NCBI GenBank assembly: GCA_048262455.1
Contig: JBLXFD010000018.1
Coordinates: 1-64,000, forward strand
DNA length: 64,000 nt
Reading direction: 5' to 3'
Origin: Psychromarinibacter sp048262455
GTDB taxonomy: Bacteria; Pseudomonadota; Alphaproteobacteria; Rhodobacterales; Rhodobacteraceae
A program made the position numbers and the translations under genes. Of the stretch, positions 25,645 to 33,297 are shown in pieces (the first letter of the stretch is position 1; every line of letters starts with the position of its first letter). The notes beneath the pieces were generated by a model. It saw nothing but the letters and a program-made list of their open reading frames with translations. It ran no database searches and was not told the DNA's origin.

Positions 25645-26757
25645 ATGACCCGCACCGCCTTCTTCTGGGACGAACGCTGCTTCTGGCATTCCGGCGGCAA
25701 CTACGCGCTGACCTTCCCCGTCGGCGGGCTGGTGCAACCGCTGGCGGCGGGCGGGCTGCCGGAAAGCCCCGAGACCAAGCGGCGGCTGAAGAACCTGCTG
25801 GAGGTGACGGGCCTCTGGGGAGAGCTGGACACCCGCGGCGCCGAACCCGCCACCCGGGAGGAGCTGGAGCGGGTGCATCCGCCAGCCTTCCTCGACCGGT
25901 TCAAGCAGGTCTCCGACGCCGGCGGCGGCGAGATCGGGCTGCGCACCCCCTTCGGCCGCGGCGGCTACGAGATCGCCGCGCTTTCGGCCGGGCTGGCGCG
26001 CGGGGCGCTGCTGCACGTGCTGGAAGGCCGCGCCCGCAACGCCTACGCCCTGTCGCGCCCGCCGGGGCACCATTGCCTGCCCGACTGGCCCAACGGCTTC
26101 TGCCTGCTGGCCAACATTCCCGTTGCAATCCGCGCCGCCCGCGCCGCCGGGCTGGCCCGGCGGGTGGCGGTGGTGGACTGGGACGTGCACCACGGCAACG
26201 GGACAGAGGCGATCTTTCTCGACGATCCCGAAACGCTGACCGTCTCGATCCACCAGGAACACAACTACCCGCTGGACACCGGCGAGGTGGAGGTGACCGG
26301 CGAAGGCGAGGCCGCCGGCACCAACATGAACATCCCCCTGCCCCCCGGCGCCGGGCACGACACCTATCTTGAGGCGATGGAGCGGCTGGTGCTGCCCGCG
26401 CTGCGCCGCTTCCGCCCCGACGTGATCATCGTCGCCTGCGGCTTCGACGCCTCGGCCTTCGACCCGCTGGGCCGGATGATGTGCACCTCGGACACCTTCC
26501 GGCAGATGACCGCGCAGATGATGGCGGCGGCCGAGGATCTGTGCGGTGGCCGGCTGCTGCTGGTGCACGAGGGCGGCTATTCCGAGGCGCACGTGCCGTT
26601 CTGCGGTCACGCGGTGCTGGAGGAGTTGAGCGGCAGCGCCATTCGCGCCCCCGACCCGCTGGCCGAGACGCTGGCGATCCGCCAGCCCAACGCGCGGATG
26701 CGGCAGGCGCTGAGCGATTACTTGACAGATTTGGTCGATTACTTTTCCCTGCGCTGA
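25645..26757 (+). CDS. class II histone deacetylase-like amidohydrolase
   Basis: 370-residue zinc-dependent arginase/deacetylase-fold protein. The active-site motifs are SRPPGHHCLPD, VDWDVHHGNGTE (zinc Asp and His) and GFDASAFDPLG (second zinc Asp), in the order typical of class II HDAC-like bacterial proteins and acetylpolyamine amidohydrolases. The bacterial substrate is unknown; acetylated polyamines or small amides are candidates. It follows pobA by 18 bases with a GGAGG site and is likely co-transcribed. Confidence 0.85.
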   Translation: MTRTAFFWDERCFWHSGGNYALTFPVGGLVQPLAAGGLPESPETKRRLKNLLEVTGLWGELDTRGAEPATREELERVHPPAFLDRFKQVSDAGGGEIGLRTPFGRGGYEIAALSAGLARGALLHVLEGRARNAYALSRPPGHHCLPDWPNGFCLLANIPVAIRAARAAGLARRVAVVDWDVHHGNGTEAIFLDDPETLTVSIHQEHNYPLDTGEVEVTGEGEAAGTNMNIPLPPGAGHDTYLEAMERLVLPALRRFRPDVIIVACGFDASAFDPLGRMMCTSDTFRQMTAQMMAAAEDLCGGRLLLVHEGGYSEAHVPFCGHAVLEELSGSAIRAPDPLAETLAIRQPNARMRQALSDYLTDLVDYFSLR

Positions 26758-26784
26758 GCACTTTCCCCTTTAACGGAGCCTCCC

Positions 26785-27363
26785 ATGCCCGAACAGAACC
26801 CGGCCGCGCTGGACTTTCTGCTGACCCGCCGCTCGCGCCCCGCCAAGACGCTCTGCGGCCCCGGCCCGGACCGCGACACCCTGCGCACCCTGCTGACCGC
26901 CGCCGCCCGCACCCCGGACCACGGCAAGCTGGAGCCTTGGCGCTTCGTGGTGCTGGAGCAGCCTGCGATGGCGCGGCTGGCGCAGACGATTCCGGACCAC
27001 GGCGCCCGCCTTGGCCAGCCGCAGGACAAGATCGAGAAAACCCAGGGGGAATACGCCAACAGCTGCCTCGCCGTGGCGGTCGTGTCCTCGCCCAAGCCCT
27101 CGGACAAGATCCCCGAGATCGAGCAGGTCTATTCCGCCGGCGCCGTCTGCCTTGCCCTGCTGAACGCCGCGCTGGCGGCGGGCTGGGGCGCCAACTGGCT
27201 GTCGGGCTGGCCCAGCCACGACCCGCGCTTCTGCGCCGAGGCGCTGGGGCTGGCCGCGCATGAAAAGGTTGCCGGAATGATCCACATCGGCACCGAAACC
27301 TCCGCCCCGCCCGAGCGCCCGCGCCCGGACATCGAGGCCCTCACCACCTGGATCGAAACGTGA
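26785..27363 (+). CDS. nitroreductase-family FMN oxidoreductase
   Basis: 192 residues of the nitroreductase fold, YdjA-like subgroup: LLTRRSRPAKTL with FMN-phosphate-binding Arg residues, AARTPDHGKLEPWRFV and WGANWLSGWP. Acts as a dimer using NAD(P)H; physiological substrate unknown. The start ATG follows AACGGAGCC; the stop overlaps the next gene's GTG start. Confidence 0.85.
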   Translation: MPEQNPAALDFLLTRRSRPAKTLCGPGPDRDTLRTLLTAAARTPDHGKLEPWRFVVLEQPAMARLAQTIPDHGARLGQPQDKIEKTQGEYANSCLAVAVVSSPKPSDKIPEIEQVYSAGAVCLALLNAALAAGWGANWLSGWPSHDPRFCAEALGLAAHEKVAGMIHIGTETSAPPERPRPDIEALTTWIET

Positions 27364-28082
27364 TCTTCGCCGACTTCCTGCGCGCCCTGTCGCAGCTGGG
27401 CGACCGGCGCTTCCGGCGCGTGCTCTGGCTGGGGCTGGGGCTGACGGTGGCGCTGCTGTTCGGCGTCTACGCGGTGTTCCTCGGGCTGGTGAACTGGATG
27501 ACCCCAGACACCGTGGTGATCCCGGTGATCGGCGAGGTGACATGGGTCGACGACCTGCTGTCCTTCGGCTCCATCGCGCTGATGCTGGGGCTGTCGGTCT
27601 TCCTGATGGTGCCCGTGGCCTCGGCCTTCACCGGCATCTTCCTGGAGGACGTGGCCCAGGCGGTGGAGGACCGGCACTACCCCGGCCTGCCCCCCGCCCC
27701 GCGCCTGCCCTGGACCGAGGTGCTGGCGGACACGCTGAACTTCCTCGGCCTGCTGATCCTCGCCAACGGCATCGCCTTCGTGATGGCGCTGTTCTTCGTG
27801 CCGCTGGCGCCGTTCATCTTCTACGGCACCAACGGGATGCTGCTGGGGCGGGAATACTTCCAGCTGGCGGCGATGCGGCGGCTGGGCCGCGCCGGCGCGC
27901 GCGAGGCCTACCGGCGGAACCTGCCGGCGATCTGGATGGCGGGCACCATGATGGCGGTGCCGCTGTCGGTGCCGCTGGTGAACCTGATCATCCCGATCCT
28001 CGGGGCCGCGACCTTCACCCACCTGTTCCATCGGACACAGGGCAATCGCCCCGAGAGAACAGATCAAAGTCGCATACGGTGA
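27360..28082 (+). CDS. EI24-domain (CysZ-like) membrane protein
   Basis: 240 residues with about five hydrophobic segments (VLWLGLGLTVALLFGVYAVF, SIALMLGLSVFLMVPV, GLLILANGIAFVMALF and others) and the YGTNGMLLGREYFQLAAMRR region typical of EI24/CysZ-like proteins. CysZ imports sulfate in enterobacteria, but the role of this alphaproteobacterial branch is not established. GTG start overlapping the nitroreductase stop. The last 68 bases overlap the opposing DUF1467 gene. Confidence 0.75.
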   Translation: MIFADFLRALSQLGDRRFRRVLWLGLGLTVALLFGVYAVFLGLVNWMTPDTVVIPVIGEVTWVDDLLSFGSIALMLGLSVFLMVPVASAFTGIFLEDVAQAVEDRHYPGLPPAPRLPWTEVLADTLNFLGLLILANGIAFVMALFFVPLAPFIFYGTNGMLLGREYFQLAAMRRLGRAGAREAYRRNLPAIWMAGTMMAVPLSVPLVNLIIPILGAATFTHLFHRTQGNRPERTDQSRIR

Positions 28083-28308
28083 TGATCCCCGACAGGATGA
28101 TCCCCGCGATCACCGCCCAGAGAACCGCCGAGACCAGCGTCACGATGATGAACTTGCGCTTGAGGTGATGCACCTCGGGCGAGCCGGCCATGGTGCCGGG
28201 CACGATCTTGCCCGTGTCGCCCTGGGTGGTCAGCCGCAGCGGCAGCACCACGAAAAGCGTCATGAACCAGATGACGGCGTAGAGCACGAGACCCGAGGTG
28301 ATGCCCAT
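28015..28308 (-). CDS. DUF1467 family membrane protein
   Basis: 97 residues with two hydrophobic segments (LVLYAVIWFMTLFVVLPL and IIVTLVSAVLWAVIAGIIL) and the DUF1467 pattern GTMAGSPEVHHLKRKF between them. Function unknown; the family is widespread in Rhodobacterales and often next to mce, as here. The ATG overlaps the mce stop (TGATG). The C-terminal part overlaps the end of the convergent EI24 gene by 68 bases. Confidence 0.85.
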   Translation of the reverse strand: MGITSGLVLYAVIWFMTLFVVLPLRLTTQGDTGKIVPGTMAGSPEVHHLKRKFIIVTLVSAVLWAVIAGIILSGIITVCDFDLFSRGDCPVSDGTGG

Positions 28309-28712
28309 CACGCCTGCTCCAGCTCGATCAGGGTGCCGTCGAAGTCCTTGGGATGCAGGAACAGCACCGGCTTGCCATGGGCCCCGATCCGCGCCTCGCC
28401 ATCCCCCAGCACCCGCGCGCCCGAGGCCTTCAGGCGGTCGCGCGCGGCGATGATGTCATCCACCTCGTAGCAGATGTGGTGGATGCCGCCGGCGGGGTGC
28501 TTTTCGAGAAAGCCGGCAATGGGAGAGCCCTCGCCCAGCGGGTGCAGCAGCTCGATCTTGGTGTTCGGCAGTTCGATGAAGACCACCGTCACCCCGTGCT
28601 CGGGCTCGTCCTGCGGCGGGTTGACCTTGGCGCCAAGGGTGTCGCGGTACTGCGCCGAGGCGGCCTCGAGGTCGGGAACGGCGATGGCGACGTGGTTGAG
28701 GCGGCCGATCAT
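28308..28712 (-). CDS. mce: methylmalonyl-CoA epimerase
   Basis: 134-residue VOC-fold enzyme that interconverts R- and S-methylmalonyl-CoA, a step of propionyl-CoA assimilation and the ethylmalonyl-CoA pathway. Motifs: LNHVAIAVPDLEAA with the first metal His, ELLHPLG, GGIHHICYEVDDI and GTLIELEQ with the metal Glu. The start ATG is placed after GGAG; the upstream open frame has no similarity. First gene of mce-DUF1467. Confidence 0.92.
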   Translation of the reverse strand: MIGRLNHVAIAVPDLEAASAQYRDTLGAKVNPPQDEPEHGVTVVFIELPNTKIELLHPLGEGSPIAGFLEKHPAGGIHHICYEVDDIIAARDRLKASGARVLGDGEARIGAHGKPVLFLHPKDFDGTLIELEQA

Positions 28713-28887
28713 GCGGGTCTCCTGCAGGGTCCTGCCCCTGACATGGCGCAGCCGGCGCGGGATTTCCAGCACCGCGGCGCCGGCGGGCCGATTTGCCGCA
28801 AGATGGGCGGCGGCCTGCAGCGCGCTTAACCGGTGATTCACGCTTTGCGCGCAATCTCGGTGGCAGATGGTGAAAGGGAGACCACCG

Positions 28888-29601
28888 ATGCCGACGCTCG
28901 ACACACCCTTCGCGCCTCACCCCACCGCCGCGCGGCCGCTGACCGGCCTGACGGTGCTGGTGGTCGAGGACAGCCGCTTCGCCTCGGAGGCGGTGCGCCT
29001 GCTGTGCCTGAAAAGCGGCGCGCGCATCCGCCGGGCGGACAGCCTGGGCGCGGCGCAGCGGCACCTGACGGTCTACCTGCCCAGCGTGGTGATCGTCGAC
29101 CTGGGGCTGCCCGACGGCTCCGGCACCGACCTGATCCGCCAGCTTGCCGGCGCGGCGCAGCGGATCCCGGTGATCCTGGCCACCACCGGCGACGACCGCA
29201 TGCTGGTGGCAGCGATGGACGCGGGTGCGGACGGCGCACTTTCCAAGCCGATCGAAAGCCTCGGCGTGTTCCAGCGGGCGGTGCTGGACGTGCTGCCGCC
29301 GGACCAGCAGCCCGTCGGCCTGCGGCTCGCCCCGTCCGAGGTGGTCTCTCCCGACCCGCTGGCCTTTCACGACGATCTCGCCCACGTGGCCGAGGTGCTG
29401 CGCGTCAATCCCGACGGACGCACCCTCGACTACGCGGTGCGCTTCCTCGCCGGGGTGGCCCGCAGCGCCCATGACGACATCCTCGAACAGGCGGCGCAGT
29501 CGGTCGCCCGCCGCCGCGACCGGGGCCAGTCGGTGGGGCAGGACCTGGCGCGGGTCGCCGGGCTGCTGCAGGACCGGCTGGGGAACCGCGCGCTGATCTG
29601 A
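28888..29601 (+). CDS. orphan response regulator with uncharacterised C-terminal half
   Basis: 237 residues. A receiver domain occupies about 20-140: acidic pocket Glu27-Asp28 (VVEDSRF), phospho-Asp71 (VIVDLGLPDGSG) and Lys120 (SKP). The C-terminal hundred residues are helical, with SAHDDILEQAAQSVARRR, and match no output domain I recognise. There is no DNA-binding motif and no kinase next to it. I chose the ATG after GGGAGACC rather than one 21 bases earlier. Confidence 0.82.
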   Translation: MPTLDTPFAPHPTAARPLTGLTVLVVEDSRFASEAVRLLCLKSGARIRRADSLGAAQRHLTVYLPSVVIVDLGLPDGSGTDLIRQLAGAAQRIPVILATTGDDRMLVAAMDAGADGALSKPIESLGVFQRAVLDVLPPDQQPVGLRLAPSEVVSPDPLAFHDDLAHVAEVLRVNPDGRTLDYAVRFLAGVARSAHDDILEQAAQSVARRRDRGQSVGQDLARVAGLLQDRLGNRALI

Positions 29602-29686
29602 TCCCCGCGTTTTTGCCGCCCCTGCCGTCTTGGCGCCGCGCCGTCACGGGCTAGCTTGGGCGGCAACACACAAAGGGGAAAACGGC

Positions 29687-30163
29687 ATGCCGACGATCTA
29701 CGAGGCGATCAAGAAGGACCACGACGAGCACCGCGCGCTGCTGGAGCGGATCGGGAAGACCGAGGGCGACAGCGACGACCGGCGCGAGGCCTGGAAGACC
29801 TTCTACGAAGACGTGAAAAGCCACGCGGCGGCGGAGGAAGAGACCTTCTATTCCAAGCTGCTGTCGAAGACCTGGGGCCAGGACGCCGCGCGCCATTCCG
29901 TGGCCGAGCACAAGGAGCTGGACGACCTGCTGGAAGAGCTGAACGAGATGGACATGTCCTCCTCCGGCTGGCTGAACAAGTTCCGCACGCTGGAGCATGA
30001 CTACCTTCACCACATCGAGGAGGAGGAGGAGGACGTCTTCAGCCGCGCCAAGGAGGAGATCGACGACAGCGAGATCGAGGGCTACGGCGAGCGTTTCCTT
30101 GCCCGCAAGAAGGAAGAGCGCGGGCTGATCGACGAGAAGCGCGAGGACAGCCTGGAGGATTGA
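29687..30163 (+). CDS. hemerythrin HHE-domain protein
   Basis: 158 residues of the hemerythrin-like four-helix class. Metal ligands are suggested by HDEHRALLERI (helix 1), SHAAAEEETFY (helix 2), HSVAEHKELDDLL (helix 3) and LEHDYLHHIEEEEEDVF (helix 4). Such proteins bind a di-iron centre and sense or buffer oxygen, NO or iron. The start ATG follows AAAGGGGAAAA; the C-terminus is highly charged. Monocistronic by spacing. Confidence 0.88.
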   Translation: MPTIYEAIKKDHDEHRALLERIGKTEGDSDDRREAWKTFYEDVKSHAAAEEETFYSKLLSKTWGQDAARHSVAEHKELDDLLEELNEMDMSSSGWLNKFRTLEHDYLHHIEEEEEDVFSRAKEEIDDSEIEGYGERFLARKKEERGLIDEKREDSLED

Positions 30164-30191
30164 GCGCGGCGTTTCGGGCAACGCGCCCGGT

Positions 30192-30280
30192 GTCGCGGTG
30201 GAGGGGGGCGCTGCCCCCCGCCGCCTGCGGCGTCTCCCCCCGGGATGTATTTGGACCAGAAGAAGCCGGGAAGAGCGGCT
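30192..30280 (-). repeat. dispersed post-gene repeat, copy 2
   Basis: Inverted relative to the copy at 2447. Read on the minus strand it gives GGCTTCTTCTGGTCCAAATA, CATCCCGGGGGGAG, a GCCGCAGGCGGC palindrome and GGCAGCGCCCCCC. It follows the hemerythrin-like gene. Confidence 0.6.
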
Positions 30281-30390
30281 TTTTGGAAGGTGGCGCCTTT
30301 TCGGGGGCGCGGCGATGCGTGTCTTTTGCACCACAGTGGCGGCGAACGGCGCCCCGTGGTGACAAAATGCTGCCCCATTTCCCTGCCACG

Positions 30391-30407
30391 CTCCGCATAG
30401 TGCGGAG
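30391..30407 (+). promoter_or_regulatory. hairpin in the leader of the 50-residue membrane protein gene
   Basis: A perfect 7-bp stem CTCCGCA-TAG-TGCGGAG whose right arm runs into the GGAGGGGGAGAGGGG ribosome-binding region of the following small gene. Folding could mask part of that site. Confidence 0.35.
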
Positions 30408-30425
30408 GGGGAGAGGGGCTACGTC

Positions 30426-30578
30426 ATGCATCAGTCATTTTCGAAACTCGTCGATTGGGCCGTTCTCGCGCTTGGCGCGGCGGCCCTGATCTCTGCCATC
30501 GCCGCCACTGCGGTGCAGCGGGTGCAGGCGGACGCGGGCACCCCGCCGGCCGCCGCCGCGCCGGTGCTGCCGGTCTAA
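30426..30578 (+). CDS. 50-residue single-span membrane protein, unknown function
   Basis: Short ORF with a strong purine-rich ribosome site (GGGGGAGAGGGG) 6 or more bases before the ATG. It encodes one hydrophobic segment (WAVLALGAAALISAIAATAV, residues 11-30) followed by a Pro/Ala-rich tail. It is preceded by a hairpin and ends in a 4-base tail-to-tail overlap with the DUF1501 gene. I do not recognise the family; initiation context and codon use support a real gene. Confidence 0.55.
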   Translation: MHQSFSKLVDWAVLALGAAALISAIAATAVQRVQADAGTPPAAAAPVLPV

Positions 30579-31765
30579 AGCACCAGCCCGGGGTCGGCGC
30601 CCATGTCGAGGCCCGGGAACACGCCCTGCTCCAGCAAGGCGCGATCAAGCCCGAACAGCCCGCGCAGGGACCAGGCGGCGTAGGCGCGCACGTCGGCGGT
30701 GGGCATCAGGTCGCGCCGGTCCAGCAGCGCCGCTTCCTCCAGCCCCGGCCAGTCACCGAACACCCGGCCGCCGCGCAGCGCGCCGCCGGCCATCACCATC
30801 GCCCCGCCGGTGCCGTGATCGGTGCCGCCGGATCCGTTCTCGGCCACCGTGCGCCCGAACTCCGTCACCGCCAGCACCGCCGTGCGCGACCAGTTCGCCC
30901 CCAGCCCCTCTCGCAGGGTCAGGATCGAGCGTTGCAGCCGGTCCAGCGCCCGGTCCAGCCCCCGCGCCTGCCCCCGGTGGGTGTCCCAGCCGGTGAGCGA
31001 GTAGGAGGCGATGCGCGCGGTTTCGTTCAGCCGGTCCGCGGCGAAGGCGGCCAGCGGTTCGCGCCGGGCGCCCGAGGCCAGCGGCGGCAGGTCGGCGCGG
31101 TCCAGCCGCTCTGCCAGGTCCAGCGCCTCGGCGGCGGCGGCGGCGAAGGCAGGATCGGGGTCGTAGACGTGTTCCAGCAGCAGCCGGGCCTGGGGCGTCA
31201 CCTCCAGCTCCAGCCCCGGGTCCCAGCGCCGCACCGGCGCCGCGCCGCGCAGGATGCCCATCTCGCCGTCGCCCACGGCAAAGGCGGTCTCGGCCCCCGC
31301 CCCCGGCAGCGCCTGCAGCAGCCGGTTCAGCCAGCCGCCGCGCCGGGCGCCCGGGGCCACGTCCATGCCGGTGCCGGCCTCCAGCAGGTCCTGTCCGTCG
31401 AAGTGGCTGCGCTTGTCGCGGTAGGGGGTGGAGACCGCCTGCGCGAAGCCCAGCTCTCCCGCCTGCCACAGCGGCAGCAGCGGGGCGAAGGCGGGGTGCA
31501 TGCCCCAAAAGCCGTCCAGCGCCAGCGCGTCCGCCCGCGCCAGGGTGGGCCGGTGCGCGGCCAGCAGCGGGTCGCCCAGCGGCGGCAGCAGGCCCAGACC
31601 GTCCATCGCGCCGCGCAACACGATCACCACCAGCCGCGCCTCGCCGGGCACCGCCGCGAAGGTCATGGGCGCGGTCAGCGGGTGCGCAGCGGCCGAGCAG
31701 GCCAGCCCCAGCGTGCCGCGCAGCATCCCGCGCCTGGTGATCCTGCCCATGCCCTGCCCCCTCAT
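30575..31765 (-). CDS. DUF1501 protein, Tat-exported
   Basis: 396 residues. The N-terminus reads RITRRGMLRGTLGLACSAAA, a twin-arginine-type signal. The body has DUF1501 features (VVIVLRGAMDGLG, YRDKRSHFDGQDLLEAG, TEFGRTVAENGSGGTDHGTGG), resembling the sulfatase/alkaline phosphatase fold. Function unknown. The ATG overlaps the DUF1800 stop; an ATG 15 bases downstream has a better ribosome site (GAGGGGGCAGGGC) and may be the real start. Always paired with DUF1800, as here. Confidence 0.85.
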   Translation of the reverse strand: MRGQGMGRITRRGMLRGTLGLACSAAAHPLTAPMTFAAVPGEARLVVIVLRGAMDGLGLLPPLGDPLLAAHRPTLARADALALDGFWGMHPAFAPLLPLWQAGELGFAQAVSTPYRDKRSHFDGQDLLEAGTGMDVAPGARRGGWLNRLLQALPGAGAETAFAVGDGEMGILRGAAPVRRWDPGLELEVTPQARLLLEHVYDPDPAFAAAAAEALDLAERLDRADLPPLASGARREPLAAFAADRLNETARIASYSLTGWDTHRGQARGLDRALDRLQRSILTLREGLGANWSRTAVLAVTEFGRTVAENGSGGTDHGTGGAMVMAGGALRGGRVFGDWPGLEEAALLDRRDLMPTADVRAYAAWSLRGLFGLDRALLEQGVFPGLDMGADPGLVL

Positions 31766-33147
31766 CGCCGGTTGAACTCGGCCGAGGCCAGCACCAGCCC
31801 CAGCCCCTCCTCGCGGGTCTCCGCCACCCGCGCGGCCCAGAGCAGCCGCTCGCCCGCCACGTCGCCCAGTGCCATGGAGGCGAAAGCCTCGGGCTCCCGC
31901 TCCGCTGCCCGCCGCCCCGCCGCGCCCAGGGCCCAGCGGATGCGCGGCGCCAGGGCCTGGGGCTGCACCCAGGCGGCGCTGTCGTCCGGGAAGCCGTCGG
32001 GGCCGGAGGGGCCGGCGTAGTCCTGCCCCATGGCCGAGAGCGGGCGCAGCAGGTCGCGGGCGAAGGGACCGGGCGCCATGGCCACCAGTTCCGCCCCCGT
32101 GACCCCCAGCGCGCGCAGGGCCGAGCCGAGGTATTCCAGCGGCAGCTTCACCTTGGCGCCGAAGCCGCGCCAGGCCGCCGGGTGGTCCAGCATCGCCGCG
32201 TAGACCTGCGCCAGGTCGCCGCCGCTGTCCGTCCAGGCCCCCGCCATCGCCGTCACCAGCGCCGGGTCCGGGGTGTCGGAAGTAAAATGCGCCGCCAGCT
32301 TGGCCGACAGGTGCCGCGCGGTGGCCGGGTGTACCGCGAGGTCGTCCAGCGCGGCATGGATGTCCGACAGCTGCGCCGTGCCGTCGCCGCCGTAGCTGCG
32401 GCCCAGCACCGTTTCCGCCCCCGGCTCGGCATTGGCGGAGCGGAAGACCAGTTCGTCGTGGCGGCGGATGTTGAAGGTCAGCCCGGTCAGCAGCTCGGCC
32501 AGCTGGCGCACGTCCGCCTGCCCGTAGGGGCCGGCGACGCCGAGGGTGTGAAGCTCCAGCACCTCGCGGGCGAGGTTCTCGTTCAAGCCGCCGCGGCCCT
32601 TCTTGCCGACCTTGGAGTTGGGGCCGATGCTGGCGGTCTGGTCGAGGTAGATCAGCATCATCGGGTGTGTCACCGCCGCCTTCAGCAGCGCGCCGAAGCT
32701 ACCGGCAAGGTGCGGGCGGATCGCCTCGTCGCGGTAGGCGGGGCCGGCGGCGCGGTGGGTGATGGGGCCGAAGCGCACGGCGAAGTGGTTGCCCCAGAAC
32801 TGCGCCAGCCGTTCGCGGAAGGGATCGTCCGTCTCGGCCATGCGCGCCAGTTCCGCCGCCAGCCCCTGCCCCAGCGCCCGCTGCAGTCCGCTGCGCAGGC
32901 GCTTGACGCGGTCCTCGGCGCCGGGCTCCTGCTTGCGCCGGGCGCGCAGGGCCTCGGCCCAGGCACCGCCCAGCGCGGCGGCCTCGGGGAAGGGCATCTT
33001 GGGGAAGCGGGCCAGCGCCGTGTCCGGCCCGGCCAGCCGGTCCAGCATCGCGGCGGGCGCGGTGGGAGCGCCCAGCGCGGGATAGCCGCAGCCATAGCGG
33101 ATCAGCGCGTAGCTGTCGCGCGAGATCGGGCGGTCGAACAGGGTCAT
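31762..33147 (-). CDS. DUF1800 domain protein
   Basis: 461 residues with the DUF1800 pattern: RFWGNHFAV-like QFWGNHFAVRF, PMMLIYLDQTAS, NENLAREVLELHTLGV and VLGRSYGGDG. No clear signal peptide. DUF1800 and DUF1501 genes commonly form an operon in environmental bacteria; the biochemical role is not established. The stop overlaps the DUF1501 start. Confidence 0.87.
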   Translation of the reverse strand: MTLFDRPISRDSYALIRYGCGYPALGAPTAPAAMLDRLAGPDTALARFPKMPFPEAAALGGAWAEALRARRKQEPGAEDRVKRLRSGLQRALGQGLAAELARMAETDDPFRERLAQFWGNHFAVRFGPITHRAAGPAYRDEAIRPHLAGSFGALLKAAVTHPMMLIYLDQTASIGPNSKVGKKGRGGLNENLAREVLELHTLGVAGPYGQADVRQLAELLTGLTFNIRRHDELVFRSANAEPGAETVLGRSYGGDGTAQLSDIHAALDDLAVHPATARHLSAKLAAHFTSDTPDPALVTAMAGAWTDSGGDLAQVYAAMLDHPAAWRGFGAKVKLPLEYLGSALRALGVTGAELVAMAPGPFARDLLRPLSAMGQDYAGPSGPDGFPDDSAAWVQPQALAPRIRWALGAAGRRAAEREPEAFASMALGDVAGERLLWAARVAETREEGLGLVLASAEFNRR

Positions 33148-33297
33148 GGCAGGGCCGGCAGGATCATCGCGTCAGCATAGCAGGATGGCGGGCGGCGCCA
33201 CAGTGCCATGCACGCCGGATGCGCGCCGCCCCGCTTACGCCAGCGGCGGTGTTGCCGGGGCCGCGACAATGCGCGGCCGCCCGGCGGATTGTCGACC

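Noticed and set aside
24190..26610. An 806-codon open frame on the minus strand opposite pobA and the deacetylase-like gene
   Set aside because: It is antisense to two well-supported genes and its composition (Gly, Arg, His, Gln-rich) is that of a GC-rich shadow frame. The same applies to long antisense frames at 2338-4779 and 8393-10882.
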